Positions 54,575 to 63,534 of a DNA stretch of 64,000 bases are shown in pieces. The notes under the pieces are model-generated. The model was not told the origin of the DNA and searched no databases. It saw only the letters and a program-made list of their open reading frames with translations. Each line of letters begins with the position of its first letter. Positions within the stretch are counted from its first letter, which is position 1. This DNA comes from Streptosporangium sandarakinum (GTDB lineage Bacteria > Actinomycetota > Actinomycetes > Streptosporangiales > Streptosporangiaceae), in NCBI RefSeq assembly GCF_013409935.1, contig NZ_JACCCO010000001.1:3596001-3660000 (forward strand), written 5' to 3'. The translations under genes and the position numbers were made by a program.

Positions 54575-55470
54575 GCGGAGATCTTCTTTCCGGTCAGGGC
54601 GAGGAAGGCGTCGTCGAGGGTGGCCTGCTCGATCCGCAGGTCGGCCGGTATGACACCGGCCGCGGTCAGGGCGGAGACGACCGGCGGGAGGAGGTCGCCG
54701 GTGCCCGAGACCTCGACCCGGCCGTTCTCGTGCCGAACCCCGGTCACCTCCGGCAGGGCGCGCAGGATCGCGTCGTCGAACGGGTGGGAGGGCCGGAACC
54801 GTACGCGCTGCGGGCTGCCGATCCGCGACACCAGCCCCTCCGGGCTGTCGAGGGCCACCACCCGGCCGGAGTCGATCAGCGCGAGCCGGTCGCAGAGCCG
54901 TTCGGCCTCCTCCATGAAGTGGGTGACCAGCACGATCGTCACCCCGTCGGCGCGGACCTGCTCGATGAGCTCCCAGGTGTCGCGGCGGGCCTGCGGGTCC
55001 AGGCCGGTGGTCAGCTCGTCGAGGATCGCCACGCGGGGCCGGCCGACCAGCGCCAGGGCGATGGAAAGCCGCTGCTGCTGGCCGCCGGAGAGCCTGCCGT
55101 AGTAGGCGTCCCGCCTGGCGGAGAGCCCGACCCGCTCCAGCAGCGCGCCGGTGTCGGCGGGCGCCGGGTAGAAGGAGGCGTACAGGTCGAGCGCCTCCCA
55201 CACCTTGATCTTCGCCGGCAGCGCGGAGCTCTGCAGCTGCACGCCGAGGTTCCTCCTGACCTCGGCGGGGCCCAGGCCGCCGAGCACCCGGACGGTGCCG
55301 GAGTCGGGGACGCGCAGGCCCGCCACGCACTCGACGGTGGTGGTCTTGCCCGCGCCGTTGGGACCGAGGACGCCGAAGATCTCGCCCTCCTCGACGGTGA
55401 ACGAAACGCCGTCCACCACGTTCCTGCCGCGGTATTCCTTGCGGAGATCGCTGACTTCGATGACCTTCAT
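54571..55470 (-). CDS. ABC-2 type transporter ATPase
   Basis: This is 299 residues from ATG 55470. The motifs are GPNGAGKTTTV (Walker A, about 40), Q-loop LQSSALPAKIKVWEAL, signature LSGGQQQRLSIAL, Walker B VAILDELTTGLD and H-loop VTHFMEEAERL. It has the DrrA-type C-terminal extension (residues 215-299). The two-component gene set lies divergently, 131 bp away. TAACGT lies just before the start and no ribosome site is visible, so the message may be leaderless. Confidence 0.92.
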   Translation of the reverse strand: MKVIEVSDLRKEYRGRNVVDGVSFTVEEGEIFGVLGPNGAGKTTTVECVAGLRVPDSGTVRVLGGLGPAEVRRNLGVQLQSSALPAKIKVWEALDLYASFYPAPADTGALLERVGLSARRDAYYGRLSGGQQQRLSIALALVGRPRVAILDELTTGLDPQARRDTWELIEQVRADGVTIVLVTHFMEEAERLCDRLALIDSGRVVALDSPEGLVSRIGSPQRVRFRPSHPFDDAILRALPEVTGVRHENGRVEVSGTGDLLPPVVSALTAAGVIPADLRIEQATLDDAFLALTGKKISA

Positions 55471-55601
55471 GACGACGACGTTAGGAATCCGGCGGATCAC
55501 GCGGAATCCACCTGGGCACCCGGCCGGGTGTACCTAGCCACACCCCGGGAGTGCGGCCGGCTTCATTGGGCGGCCGGCGCCGGTCGTCCACACTGTTGGA
55601 C

Positions 55602-57128
55602 ATGAGACGACACGCGGTGATCTTCGGCCGGGCGGCGGGACTGGGCGCGCTGGCCCTGCTCGACATCCCGCTGCTGGTGCTGACCCTGCTCACCGCCGTG
55701 ACGACCACGCTGGGCCTGATCTTCTTCTGCTTCATACCGGTGAACAGGCTCGTCCGGCGCCGCACCATGCTCGCCCGGCGGCTGGCCGGCAGGTGGCTGG
55801 GCGCCGAGACGGCGCCGCCCTACCTGCCGCCCCCGCCGCCGCCCAGGCCCCAGCCCGACGGCTGGTACCGCTACGAGCGCCAGCTCTACAAGACGCCGTG
55901 GTGGCCCGCGTGGAACGACCGCTGGAAGTGGATGTTCGCCGACCCGGCCACCTGGCGGGACCTGGCCTGGCTCTGGCTGAACCCGCTCGCCGGCGGGAGC
56001 CTGCTGCTCCTGCCCCTCGCCGCGGTCTGGTACGGCCTGACCCTGCCGTGGACCTGGGCCCCGCAGGCCGCGCCGCTGGGACTCGCCGTCGCCGCGGCCG
56101 GGGTGGCCGCGGTGCCGTGGCTGCTGCGCCTCTACGGCTGGTGGACCCACCTGTGCCTCGCGCCCACCGTCAGGTCGATCCTGGCCGGCCGCCTCCAGCG
56201 GCTCGACCAGGTTCGGCAGGAGGCGGTCGACTCCCAGGCGGCCGAGCTGCGACGGATCGAGCGTGACCTGCACGACGGCGCCCAGGCCCGGCTGGTGGCC
56301 ATGGGCATGACGCTCGGCGCGGTCGAGGAGCTGGTGGACAGAGACCCCGCCGCGGCCAAGGCGCTGCTGGCCAAGGCACGCGACGCGTCGTCGGTGGCGC
56401 TGACCGAGCTGCGCGACCTGGTCAGGGGCATCCACCCGCCGGTGCTGGCCGAGCGCGGCCTGGGCGACGCGGTACGGGCGCTGGCACTGGACAGCCCGCT
56501 GAAGGTCTCGGTCACCGTCGATCTGAAGATCCGGCCGGAGTCCCCCGTCGAGTCGGCGGTCTACTTCTCGGTCAGTGAGCTGCTCACCAACGCGGCCCGG
56601 CACGGCGGCGCGGACCGCGTGTGGATCGACATCGGCATCCGGGGCGGGGCGCTGCGGGTGACCGTCACCGACGACGGCTCGGGCGGCGCGGACCCGTCAC
56701 GGGGCAGCGGCCTGCGTGGCGTCGAGCGGCGGCTGGCGGCCTTCGACGGGGTGCTCGCGCTGAACAGCCCGCCCGGTGGGCCGACCACGGCCACGATCGA
56801 CCTGCCGCTCGCGCGGGTGCCCGGCGCCGAGCGGGAGAAGCCGCCGCTGACGAAGCGACAGGGCGTCGTCGTCGCCCTCGGCTGGGGTCTGGGCTGGCTG
56901 CCGCTGTTCCCGCAGGGACTGGTCCCGATGTTCCTGAAGATCTTCGGCACCGGGGAGAAGAGCTGGTTCCTCGCCCTGCACCTGCCCTCGCCGTGGCAGT
57001 GGCCGCTGATCGTCCTCAACATCACCATGGGCCTCGCCCTGTACGGTATGGCCATGGCGATCCCCGTCGCACACTCGCGCCGGCACCTGATGTCCCGGGC
57101 CGGCGCACTCCTGGAGACGGACCGGTGA
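55602..57128 (+). CDS. Two-component sensor histidine kinase (NarL-type partner)
   Basis: This is a 508-residue kinase from ATG 55602. The N-terminal sensor has membrane helices at about 10-45 and 130-185 and a Pro/Trp-rich stretch between. The HisKA_3 domain has RRIERDLHDGAQARL (His224), and the HATPase domain has SELLTNAARHGG (about 326) and DDGSGG...GSGLRGVERRL. Unusually, two further membrane helices (about 421-445 and 470-490) follow the kinase domain. Its stop overlaps the response regulator start (GTGA). The adjacent divergent ABC exporter may be its target. Confidence 0.9.
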   Translation: MRRHAVIFGRAAGLGALALLDIPLLVLTLLTAVTTTLGLIFFCFIPVNRLVRRRTMLARRLAGRWLGAETAPPYLPPPPPPRPQPDGWYRYERQLYKTPWWPAWNDRWKWMFADPATWRDLAWLWLNPLAGGSLLLLPLAAVWYGLTLPWTWAPQAAPLGLAVAAAGVAAVPWLLRLYGWWTHLCLAPTVRSILAGRLQRLDQVRQEAVDSQAAELRRIERDLHDGAQARLVAMGMTLGAVEELVDRDPAAAKALLAKARDASSVALTELRDLVRGIHPPVLAERGLGDAVRALALDSPLKVSVTVDLKIRPESPVESAVYFSVSELLTNAARHGGADRVWIDIGIRGGALRVTVTDDGSGGADPSRGSGLRGVERRLAAFDGVLALNSPPGGPTTATIDLPLARVPGAEREKPPLTKRQGVVVALGWGLGWLPLFPQGLVPMFLKIFGTGEKSWFLALHLPSPWQWPLIVLNITMGLALYGMAMAIPVAHSRRHLMSRAGALLETDR

Positions 57129-57787
57129 GCCCGCGCGTCGTCATCGCCGAGGACCTCCACCTGCTGAGGGAGGGCCTGGTCCACCTGCTCCAGGCCCACG
57201 GGTTCGAGGTCGTCGCGGCGGTCGAGACCGGGCCCGAGCTGCTGCGGGCGCTGGTCGGCGAGCGCCCCGACGTCGCCGTGGTGGACGTGCGACTGCCGCC
57301 CACGTTCACCGACGAGGGCCTCCAGGCCGCGTTGGCCGCCCGCAGGGAGGTCCCCGGCCTGCCGGTGCTCGTACTGTCCCAGCACGTCGAGCAGCTGTAC
57401 GCGCGTGAGCTGCTCGCCGACGGCTCCGGCGGGATCGGCTACCTCCTCAAGGACCGGGTGTTCAACTCCGGGCAGTTCGTCGACGCGGTCCGCCGGGTCG
57501 CCGACGGGGGCACCGCGATGGACCCCGAGGTGATCGCCAAGCTGCTGGCCAGCAACGCCCGGCACGAGCCGCTGGGCGCGCTGACCCCGCGGGAGCGGGA
57601 GGTGCTGTCCCTGATGGCCGAGGGGCGTTCCAACGCCGCCATCTCCCAGCGCCTGTACCTCAGCGAGAGCGCCGTCGGCAAGCACACGGCGAGCATCTTC
57701 GGCAAGCTCGGCCTCGGCCCGTCGGACGACGACAACCGCAGGGTCCTCGCCGTCCTGGCCTACCTCGACGCGGCCCGGGAGAGCTGA
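57125..57787 (+). CDS. NarL/LuxR-type response regulator
   Basis: This is a 220-residue regulator. Receiver: acidic pair ED (9-10), phosphoacceptor Asp54 in VAVVDVRLP, and the switch region LVLSQHVEQ and Lys in LLKDRVF. The C-terminal LuxR helix-turn-helix is LTPREREVLSLMAEGRSNAAISQRLYLSESAVGKHTASIFGKLGL (about 155-200). It overlaps the kinase gene end (GTGA) and presumably regulates the divergent ABC exporter 1.6 kb upstream; that is inferred from position. The gap to the next gene is 239 bp. Confidence 0.93.
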   Translation: MSPRVVIAEDLHLLREGLVHLLQAHGFEVVAAVETGPELLRALVGERPDVAVVDVRLPPTFTDEGLQAALAARREVPGLPVLVLSQHVEQLYARELLADGSGGIGYLLKDRVFNSGQFVDAVRRVADGGTAMDPEVIAKLLASNARHEPLGALTPREREVLSLMAEGRSNAAISQRLYLSESAVGKHTASIFGKLGLGPSDDDNRRVLAVLAYLDAARES

Positions 57788-58026
57788 GACCTTCACGAGG
57801 CCCCGGCCGCGACGTCGCGCGGAGGGCCGGGCCGAACCGCGCCATCGCCGGGGAAGCATGGGGCCGCGCGGTCACCCCGACACCCGGCCCCGTGCGGGAA
57901 CGGCCCGGCTTTCGGGAAACGCCGGAGCATATGGGCTTTGCGGGGGTTCTGTCGGTCACACCGGCTACCTTCTGATGGGTACGGCCCGCGATTCCGCTGT
58001 GCCGTTCAGGACGAAGGGGTGATCAG

Positions 58027-59124
58027 GTGAAGTTCCGGGTTAACCGTGATGTCCTGGCAGACGCCGTGGCCTGGTCGGCCCGGGCGTTGCCGAGCCGCCC
58101 GGCCGTCCCGGTGCTCTCCGGCCTTCTCCTGGAGGCCGGAGACGACATCGTGCTCTCGGCCTTCGACTACGACGTCTCCGCCCGGGTCTCGGCCGAGGCC
58201 GACGTGGCCGAGCCCGGCCGGGCGCTCGTCCCCGGCAGGGTCCTCGCGGAGATCACCCGCAGCCTGCCCGCCCAGCCGGTGGAGATCGTCACCAGCGGGG
58301 CCGAGGCGGTGCTGACCTGCGGGAGCATCGAGTTCGGCCTGCCCACCATGCCGGTGGAGGACTTCCCCGCCCTGCCCGCGACGCCGGCGAGGCTCGGTGC
58401 GATCGGCGGCGGCGTCTTCGCGACCGCGGTCGGGCAGGTCGCCCCCGCCACCAGCCGCGACGAGGCGCTGCCCATGCTGACCGGCGTCCGGATCGACATC
58501 GCCGGCGAGACCGTGACCATGGCGGCCACCGACCGCTACCGCATCGCGGCCCGGGAGTTCGACTGGCGGCCGGAGCGGCCCGATGCCACCGCCGCCGCCG
58601 TGGTGCCCGCACGGGCGCTCGTCGAGGTGGCCAAGTCGCTGCGCGGGGGCGAGGTGTCGATCGGGCTGGGCGACGGCGTCGCCGGGTTCGAGAGCGTCGA
58701 CCGCAGCACCACGGTCCGCCTGCTCGATGAGCAGTTCATCGACTACCGCTCCCGGCTGACCGAGGACTGGCCGATCCGGGCCGACGTGCGGGTGGCCCCG
58801 TTCATCGAGGCGATCAGGCGGGTCGGGCTGGTCGCCGAGCGCAACACCGCGATCCGGCTGTCGTTCGACCACGGCCAGGTGTTCATCCAGGCGGGTGGTG
58901 GCGAGATCGGCCGCGGCGCCGAGTCCATGGACGTCGAGCTGTCCGGCGACGCCATCCAGATCGCCTTCCAGGCGCATTTCCTGCTCGACGGCCTGAGCGG
59001 GGTCGAGACCGAGTTCGCCCGGATTCACATGCAGTCCTCCAGCCGTCCGGCGCTCATCACCGAGGTCCCCGGCGACGCCGACCCCGCCTTCCGCTACCTC
59101 ACGATGTCCCTGCGCGCGGTGTGA
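58027..59124 (+). CDS. DNA polymerase III beta subunit (sliding clamp) paralogue
   Basis: This is a 365-residue protein with all three clamp domains. The N-terminus MKFRVNRDVLADAVAWSARALPSRPAVPVLSGLLL is clamp-like, LPMLTGVRIDIAGETVTMAATDRYRIA follows in domain 2, and the last strand is FRYLTMSLRAV where canonical DnaN has YLIMPIR-type ends. GTG 58027 has AAGGGG nine bases before it. The main dnaN should lie left of rnpA beside dnaA, so this is a second clamp-like copy, seen in several actinomycetes. Whether it forms a functional ring is not known. Confidence 0.88.
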   Translation: MKFRVNRDVLADAVAWSARALPSRPAVPVLSGLLLEAGDDIVLSAFDYDVSARVSAEADVAEPGRALVPGRVLAEITRSLPAQPVEIVTSGAEAVLTCGSIEFGLPTMPVEDFPALPATPARLGAIGGGVFATAVGQVAPATSRDEALPMLTGVRIDIAGETVTMAATDRYRIAAREFDWRPERPDATAAAVVPARALVEVAKSLRGGEVSIGLGDGVAGFESVDRSTTVRLLDEQFIDYRSRLTEDWPIRADVRVAPFIEAIRRVGLVAERNTAIRLSFDHGQVFIQAGGGEIGRGAESMDVELSGDAIQIAFQAHFLLDGLSGVETEFARIHMQSSSRPALITEVPGDADPAFRYLTMSLRAV

Positions 59125-59175
59125 CGCCGCCCCGGTCGTCCCGGAAGACGCGGGAACGCCGGTCCTGAGACGCGA

Positions 59176-59224
59176 GAACGCCCCGCCTCCCCAGCGACCC
59201 CGGAGGGAAGGAGACGGGGCGTTC
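59176..59224. terminator. Terminator between the DnaN-like and GntR genes
   Basis: GAACGCCCCG (59176-59185) pairs with CGGGGCGTTC (59215-59224), with further pairing inside (CCTCC with GGAGG). It lies between convergent genes and probably serves both. Confidence 0.75.
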
Positions 59225-59248
59225 CCATGTGCCGGTCGGGCCCGCGGA

Positions 59249-59938
59249 TCAGTTGGCCAGTTCCTGGGCCTCGGTCAGGGAGATCAGGATGTGCTCCATG
59301 CACGCGTGACCGGCGCGCTCCGCGGCGGCCACGTCCCCGTCCGCGATGGCGCGGGCGATGGCGTCGTGCGGGATGTAGGTGCTGTTGATGGAGGTGCCCG
59401 CGGCGGTGATGCTGGCCCGCAGGGCGGCCGAGAAGTCCTCGTAGAGGTCGCTCAGCACCCGGTTGTGGGTCGCCTCGACGACCGCGATGTGGAAGGCGAG
59501 GTCGGCCTCGACGAACGCCTCGGGCCCGCCGGACTCCCAGGCCCGCTCGCGCTCGGCCAGGGCGCTCCGGATGCGGGCGATGTCGGCGTCGGTGCGCCGG
59601 GTCGCCGCCAGGCGGGCGGCCTCGACCTCCAGGGCGCGCCGCACCTCCAGGATCTCCAGCTGTTCGGCGGTGCGCAGCCTCCGCTGCATGGCCCCCGAAA
59701 GCTCACTCGTCGCGCGGACGTAGGTGCCGTCACCCTGGCGGCACTCCAGCAGCCCGGCGTGGGTGAGCGCTCGTACGGCCTCGCGCACGGTGTTGCGTCC
59801 GACCCCGAGCTGTTCGGCGAGCACGGTCTCGGTAGGGATTTTCGCGTGCATCTGCCAGGAGTTCGATGTGATCTGCTCCTTGAGCTGATCGATCACCTGG
59901 TCGACGAGGGACGCGCGCTGCGCCGTACGCAGACTCAC
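59249..59938 (-). CDS. GntR/FadR family transcriptional regulator (FCD domain)
   Basis: This is a 229-residue regulator. The winged helix contains KIPTETVLAEQLGVGRNTVREAVRALTHAGLLECRQGDGTYVRA. The FCD domain (about 90-225) shows LEVRRALEVEAARLAA and metal-type positions DLAFHIAVVEATHN and HDAIARAIADGD. The family senses small carboxylic or amino acids. It has a GGAGGAGG site before the start. An 11-bp pseudo-palindrome AGTCAATGACT (59974-59984) in its upstream region may be an operator. The target is unknown. Confidence 0.9.
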   Translation of the reverse strand: MSLRTAQRASLVDQVIDQLKEQITSNSWQMHAKIPTETVLAEQLGVGRNTVREAVRALTHAGLLECRQGDGTYVRATSELSGAMQRRLRTAEQLEILEVRRALEVEAARLAATRRTDADIARIRSALAERERAWESGGPEAFVEADLAFHIAVVEATHNRVLSDLYEDFSAALRASITAAGTSINSTYIPHDAIARAIADGDVAAAERAGHACMEHILISLTEAQELAN

Positions 59939-59973
59939 AGTCCGCCTCCTCCGGGGAAACCAATCATCCTATG

Positions 59974-59984
59974 AGTCAATGACT
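59974..59984. promoter_or_regulatory. Short inverted repeat upstream of the GntR gene
   Basis: AGTCA and TGACT flank a single A, 36-46 bp before the start codon. The site is small, so an operator role is only a suggestion. Confidence 0.3.
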
Positions 59985-60045
59985 GGTAGACCCTAATTAT
60001 TCCGGAGGCTTGAAAACAAATCCAGTTCCGGCGGAGCGCCGATCT

Positions 60046-61404
60046 CTACCGGGCCAGAGCGGAGTCGACCGTCACCCCCACCATCGCGCTGCGCACTCCG
60101 GCGGCTTCCAGAGCCTTACGATACGCGCCCGCCTGTTCCTCGCCCGCTCCGGCTCGTCCGTACAGGTCACCCAGCTCACGCCAGGCCCGTGCCGCCTCGC
60201 GGTCGGGCGCGGAGCCCGCCGGGCGCGGCCTGTCGAGCAGCTGCCCGGCCCGGTGCAGGATGACCGGCACATCGCGGTCGCCGTGGGCGAGCGCGATCTC
60301 GGCGAGCAGGAGCTGCGCGGTCGCCGCGACGGGGCAGGCCCGCCCGTCCAGCATGGCGAGGGCGGCCCCGGCCAGCCGGGCGGCGTTCTCGGGGTCGTCG
60401 TCGGCGAACCGCACCCGGGCGAGGGCGACGAGGCTCCGGGCGTGCTCGTGGACGGCCCCGGGGAACGCGGCGAAGACGCGGCCGGCGGCGGTCACCAGCT
60501 CACCCGCCTGCTCCAGCGGCTCCTCACCCGTGGACGCGGCCAGCCGCGCCCAGCTCGTCGCGACACCGGCGAGCCGGAACGCCATCCGGGCCGGTCGGCC
60601 GGTCGCGATGGCGTCGTCGGCCAGGTGCACGGCCAGGGCGGAGTCCTCGCCCTCGGCCGCGACGAGGCTCGCCCGCCACAGCGCGTGGATCTCGGCGGTG
60701 CGGTTGACCACGGCGGGCATGCCGTTGTCCGCCAGAACCCGGCGGATGTAGGCCCTGCCCGGCGAACGCGGCTGCCGGGGGTTCTCGGTCTCCATGAGGG
60801 AGGCGGCGAGATCGACGGCGACCTCGCCCTGCGTCAGAGCGAGTCTCTCGACCTGGACGAGCGCCTGGGCGGCCAGATCGCGGGCGCGCAGGATGTCTCC
60901 GGCGCGCTGGTAACAGCGGCTCAGCGCCACGGTGAGGGGCAGGTCGGCCAGACGCTCGGGGTGGGCGGCCGCCTCGCGGCGGAGCCACTCGAACGCCTCC
61001 ACGGCCGGCCCGATCCTCCCCTGGGCCTCCAGCGCCCGGGCGCGGCCGAACCGCGCGTGCGCGCCCAGCAGGACGTTCTCCTCGCCTGCCACCTTGACGA
61101 TCTCGCCGAACCGCTCCGCGGCCACGGACGGGTCGCCGTGGAGGAGCTCCAGCTCGGCATGGCGCAGCCCGAGTTCGGTGTCGATGCGCTGGCGCGGTTC
61201 GATGCCGTGCAGCAGGAACTCGGTGGTGCAGCCCAGGCGTTCGGCGAGGAGGCGCGCGACCACGGGAGTCGGCGTGCGCTTGCCGGACTCGATGAGAGAG
61301 ACGTAACTGTCGGAGAGGTCAGGCCCGGCCAGCTGGGCCTGAGACATGCGCCTACTGAGCCGCAGTCCGCGGACGCGGTCACCGATGGTTCCCTGACTCG
61401 GCAT
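60046..61404 (-). CDS. XRE-family regulator with TPR-like domain
   Basis: This is a 452-residue protein. The N-terminal HTH (about 8-65) is IGDRVRGLRLSRRMSQAQLAGPDLSDSYVSLIESGKRTPTPVVARLLAERL. The remaining 380 residues are alpha-helical repeats rich in Ala and Leu (such as AERFGEIVKVAGEENVLLGAHARFGRARALEAQGR) that resemble tetratricopeptide repeats of the Rgg/SARP type. Its ligand or partner is not known. It is preceded by 131 bp and follows the PH protein gene on the same strand. Confidence 0.88.
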   Translation of the reverse strand: MPSQGTIGDRVRGLRLSRRMSQAQLAGPDLSDSYVSLIESGKRTPTPVVARLLAERLGCTTEFLLHGIEPRQRIDTELGLRHAELELLHGDPSVAAERFGEIVKVAGEENVLLGAHARFGRARALEAQGRIGPAVEAFEWLRREAAAHPERLADLPLTVALSRCYQRAGDILRARDLAAQALVQVERLALTQGEVAVDLAASLMETENPRQPRSPGRAYIRRVLADNGMPAVVNRTAEIHALWRASLVAAEGEDSALAVHLADDAIATGRPARMAFRLAGVATSWARLAASTGEEPLEQAGELVTAAGRVFAAFPGAVHEHARSLVALARVRFADDDPENAARLAGAALAMLDGRACPVAATAQLLLAEIALAHGDRDVPVILHRAGQLLDRPRPAGSAPDREAARAWRELGDLYGRAGAGEEQAGAYRKALEAAGVRSAMVGVTVDSALAR

Positions 61405-61535
61405 CTGATCTCTCAGGGCGGGGGATGGTCAATGTTCCCGCCATGATTGCACGAAGCAGTCGAATAAGGTAACCCCGCGTGAAAAATATCGGGTGGACTC
61501 TCCTCTAAGACACCGCGGTAAAGGACGAAGAGGTA

Positions 61536-62063
61536 CTAATCATCGTCGCTTCCCCCGGGGAAGATCATCTGGCATACCTCAAGGTAGAGCGTCTCGGGGT
61601 AGGGAATGTAGGGAATCCTCGACAGGGCCTGGTCCTGACCGGCCGACTCCAGGACGAACTCGCCGTACCCCATCATGCGGCCGAGCAGCGACCGCTGGAA
61701 GCTCATGTCGGTGACCTTGCCCAGCGGCATCATGTCGACCTTGCGGGTGATCAGGCCCGTGGTGAGCAGCATCCGCTTGGACGTGACGACGAAGTAGTCG
61801 ACCGACCACTCCGCCACCTTCCAGACGAAGCGGATCAGCAGCAGGAGCCAGGCCCACCAGACGACGACGAGGGCGCCGCCGCCGCCCTGGTCGCCGAGCC
61901 ACTTGCTCAGCAGCCCGGCGATGATCAGGCCGCCGAAGACCTCGGCGACCGGGCGGAGCAGTACGGCCGGGTGACGCCGCACCATGATGACCTGGTGTTC
62001 GTGGGGGAGCAGGTAGCGGTTGACCGACGAGGGAGCTGAGTCCCCGTGGGTCACAAGCCTCAT
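61536..62063 (-). CDS. Membrane protein with bacterial PH domain
   Basis: This is a 175-residue protein. RYLLPHEHQVIMVRRHPAVLLRPV precedes two hydrophobic helices (FGGLIIAGLLSKWLG, ALVVVWWAWLLLLIRFVW). The C-terminal half, VDYFVVTSKRMLLTTGLITRKVDMMPLGKVTDMSFQRSLLGRMMGYGEFVLESAG, is the bPH2 (YdbS-like) fold. It is common in actinobacteria near upp and tadA. Its ATG overlaps the stop of a small upstream gene (ATGA). Confidence 0.9.
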   Translation of the reverse strand: MRLVTHGDSAPSSVNRYLLPHEHQVIMVRRHPAVLLRPVAEVFGGLIIAGLLSKWLGDQGGGGALVVVWWAWLLLLIRFVWKVAEWSVDYFVVTSKRMLLTTGLITRKVDMMPLGKVTDMSFQRSLLGRMMGYGEFVLESAGQDQALSRIPYIPYPETLYLEVCQMIFPGGSDDD

Positions 62064-62218
62064 GACAGATGGGAGACGAACTGGGCCAGAGAATCGGCCG
62101 CGTTGTACACAGTGTCCATGGCGCTCCTCACCGTGCTGGCGGCGTCACCTGGTCGGGTGAACAGGAAGAACGCCACAAAAGCAATACCGCCGTACGTAAG
62201 AACCTTCTTGACCTGCAC
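62060..62218 (-). CDS. Small membrane protein, 52 residues
   Basis: This small gene is supported by a GTG at 62218 with a near-perfect GCAGGAGG site five bases upstream, and by a stop overlapping the PH gene start (ATGA). The frame encodes VQVKKVLTYGGIAFVAFFLF, then TRPGDAASTV and a helical end. One membrane helix (about 8-21) is followed by an amphipathic tail. Similar small proteins occur in Streptomyces ahead of PH-domain genes, from memory. The role is unknown. Confidence 0.75.
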   Translation of the reverse strand: MQVKKVLTYGGIAFVAFFLFTRPGDAASTVRSAMDTVYNAADSLAQFVSHLS

Positions 62219-62357
62219 TTCGGCCTCCTGCAACCGCTAACCCACTGCACCCGCCGTATACATTACCCACGCCATTCGCCGGGTAAAGCGCTTCGGTCCA
62301 TTACGTCTGGCCCCGTTCCGTAGACCTGGCGAATCGGACAGAATGGCTTTTTCCCGG

Positions 62358-62588
62358 TCACCCGCGCTCGCTCGCGACGAGCGCGAGAACCTCGAGATGC
62401 TTGCGGGCGATCCGCTCCACCAGTCCGGGATGGACGTGGCCGGTCACCTCCAGCGCGCCGTAGTGCGCCGCCTCCACGCAGCGGGTCACCGTGGCGGCCG
62501 GATGGATCCCGGAGAACTCGGCCCGCAGCGCGGCACTGACGGCCTCGTACGGGTCGGGCTCCTTGTCCGGCGTGATTCGCTCGCTCAT
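62358..62588 (-). CDS. Small three-helix-bundle-type protein
   Basis: This is a 76-residue protein from ATG 62588 (MSERITPDKEPDPYEAV), with GGGAGA upstream. The rest is helical: AVSAALRAEFSGIHPAATVTRCVEAAHYGAL and LVERIARKHLEVLALVAS. It fits the actinobacterial family described as three-helix bundle dimerization domain, often near regulators. It is 139 bp from the small membrane protein gene on the same strand. Function unknown. Confidence 0.65.
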   Translation of the reverse strand: MSERITPDKEPDPYEAVSAALRAEFSGIHPAATVTRCVEAAHYGALEVTGHVHPGLVERIARKHLEVLALVASERG

Positions 62589-62725
62589 GGTTCTCCCTGG
62601 TATGCGCCCGCGGCCCTCGCGGACCGGGGCACGCAAGAGCCGCTTTCGCTACTCTGAGTACCCAGAGAGTAACATTACGGAGTCGAAAGTTGTAGAACGC
62701 CCCTTCTATCGGAAGGGAAGTTTTC

Positions 62726-63364
62726 TCAGACGACCCCGTAAAGACGGTCACCGGCGTCGCCGAGGCCGGGGACGATGTAGCCGTTCTCGTTCAGCCGCTC
62801 GTCCACCGCCGCGGTGACCAGGCGGATCGGCCGGCCGCTGCCCGCGAACACCTGGTCCATGTGGGCGATGCCCTCCGGGGCGGCCAGCAGGCACAGCGCG
62901 GTCACGTCGTACGCGCCGCGCTCGAAGAGGAACTCGACGGCCGCGGCCAGGGTGCCGCCGGTGGCGAGCATCGGGTCGACCACGTAGACCTGGCGGCCGG
63001 ACAGGTCGTCGGGCAGGCGGGTGGCGTAGGTCTCGGCCTTGAGCGTCGACTCGTTGCGGATCATCCCGAGGAAACCCACCTCGGCCGTCGGCAACAGCCT
63101 CGTCATGCCGTCCAGCATGCCCAGGCCCGCCCGCAGGATCGGCACCACCAGCGGGTACGGCTGCGCCAGCCGTACACCGCTGGCCGGCGCGACCGGGGTC
63201 TCCACGGTCACGTCGGTCACACGGACGTGCCGGGTGGCCTCGTAGGCGAGCAGGGTCACGAGCTCGTCGGCGAGGCGACGGAATGTGGGCGAATCCGTCT
63301 CCGCGTTCCGCAGCACGGTCAGTTTGTGTGCCACCAGCGGGTGGTCGACGACCAGGGTCTCCAT
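62726..63364 (-). CDS. upp: Uracil phosphoribosyltransferase
   Basis: This is a 212-residue enzyme that salvages uracil to UMP. ATG 63364 ([20 protein letters not shown]) starts where the family starts; the frame runs further upstream. Signatures are [15 protein letters not shown], the PRPP loop [17 protein letters not shown] (about 127-143) and the uracil-binding C-terminus with [12 protein letters not shown]. It is divergent from the tRNA-adenosine-deaminase-associated gene, with a 170-bp region between. Confidence 0.95.
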   Translation of the reverse strand: METLVVDHPLVAHKLTVLRNAETDSPTFRRLADELVTLLAYEATRHVRVTDVTVETPVAPASGVRLAQPYPLVVPILRAGLGMLDGMTRLLPTAEVGFLGMIRNESTLKAETYATRLPDDLSGRQVYVVDPMLATGGTLAAAVEFLFERGAYDVTALCLLAAPEGIAHMDQVFAGSGRPIRLVTAAVDERLNENGYIVPGLGDAGDRLYGVV

Positions 63365-63534
63365 GGAGGCCAACGGTATCCCGTATGCCGAGGTGAGGGA
63401 TAACGGTGGAGTCCGTACGTGATGTGCCCCACTTTCACTTTGAGTTTGATCACGATTTGGTAGGAGAGACGTACGCTCGCAGGTTGGTTCTGAAAGCATT
63501 GACGCCCGGAGAGAACGCATCGGTGGGGATGGCC

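Noticed and set aside
58027-59124. The clamp gene as the main dnaN
   Set aside because: The canonical dnaN is expected beside dnaA, left of rnpA; this copy lies 58 kb away among regulators.
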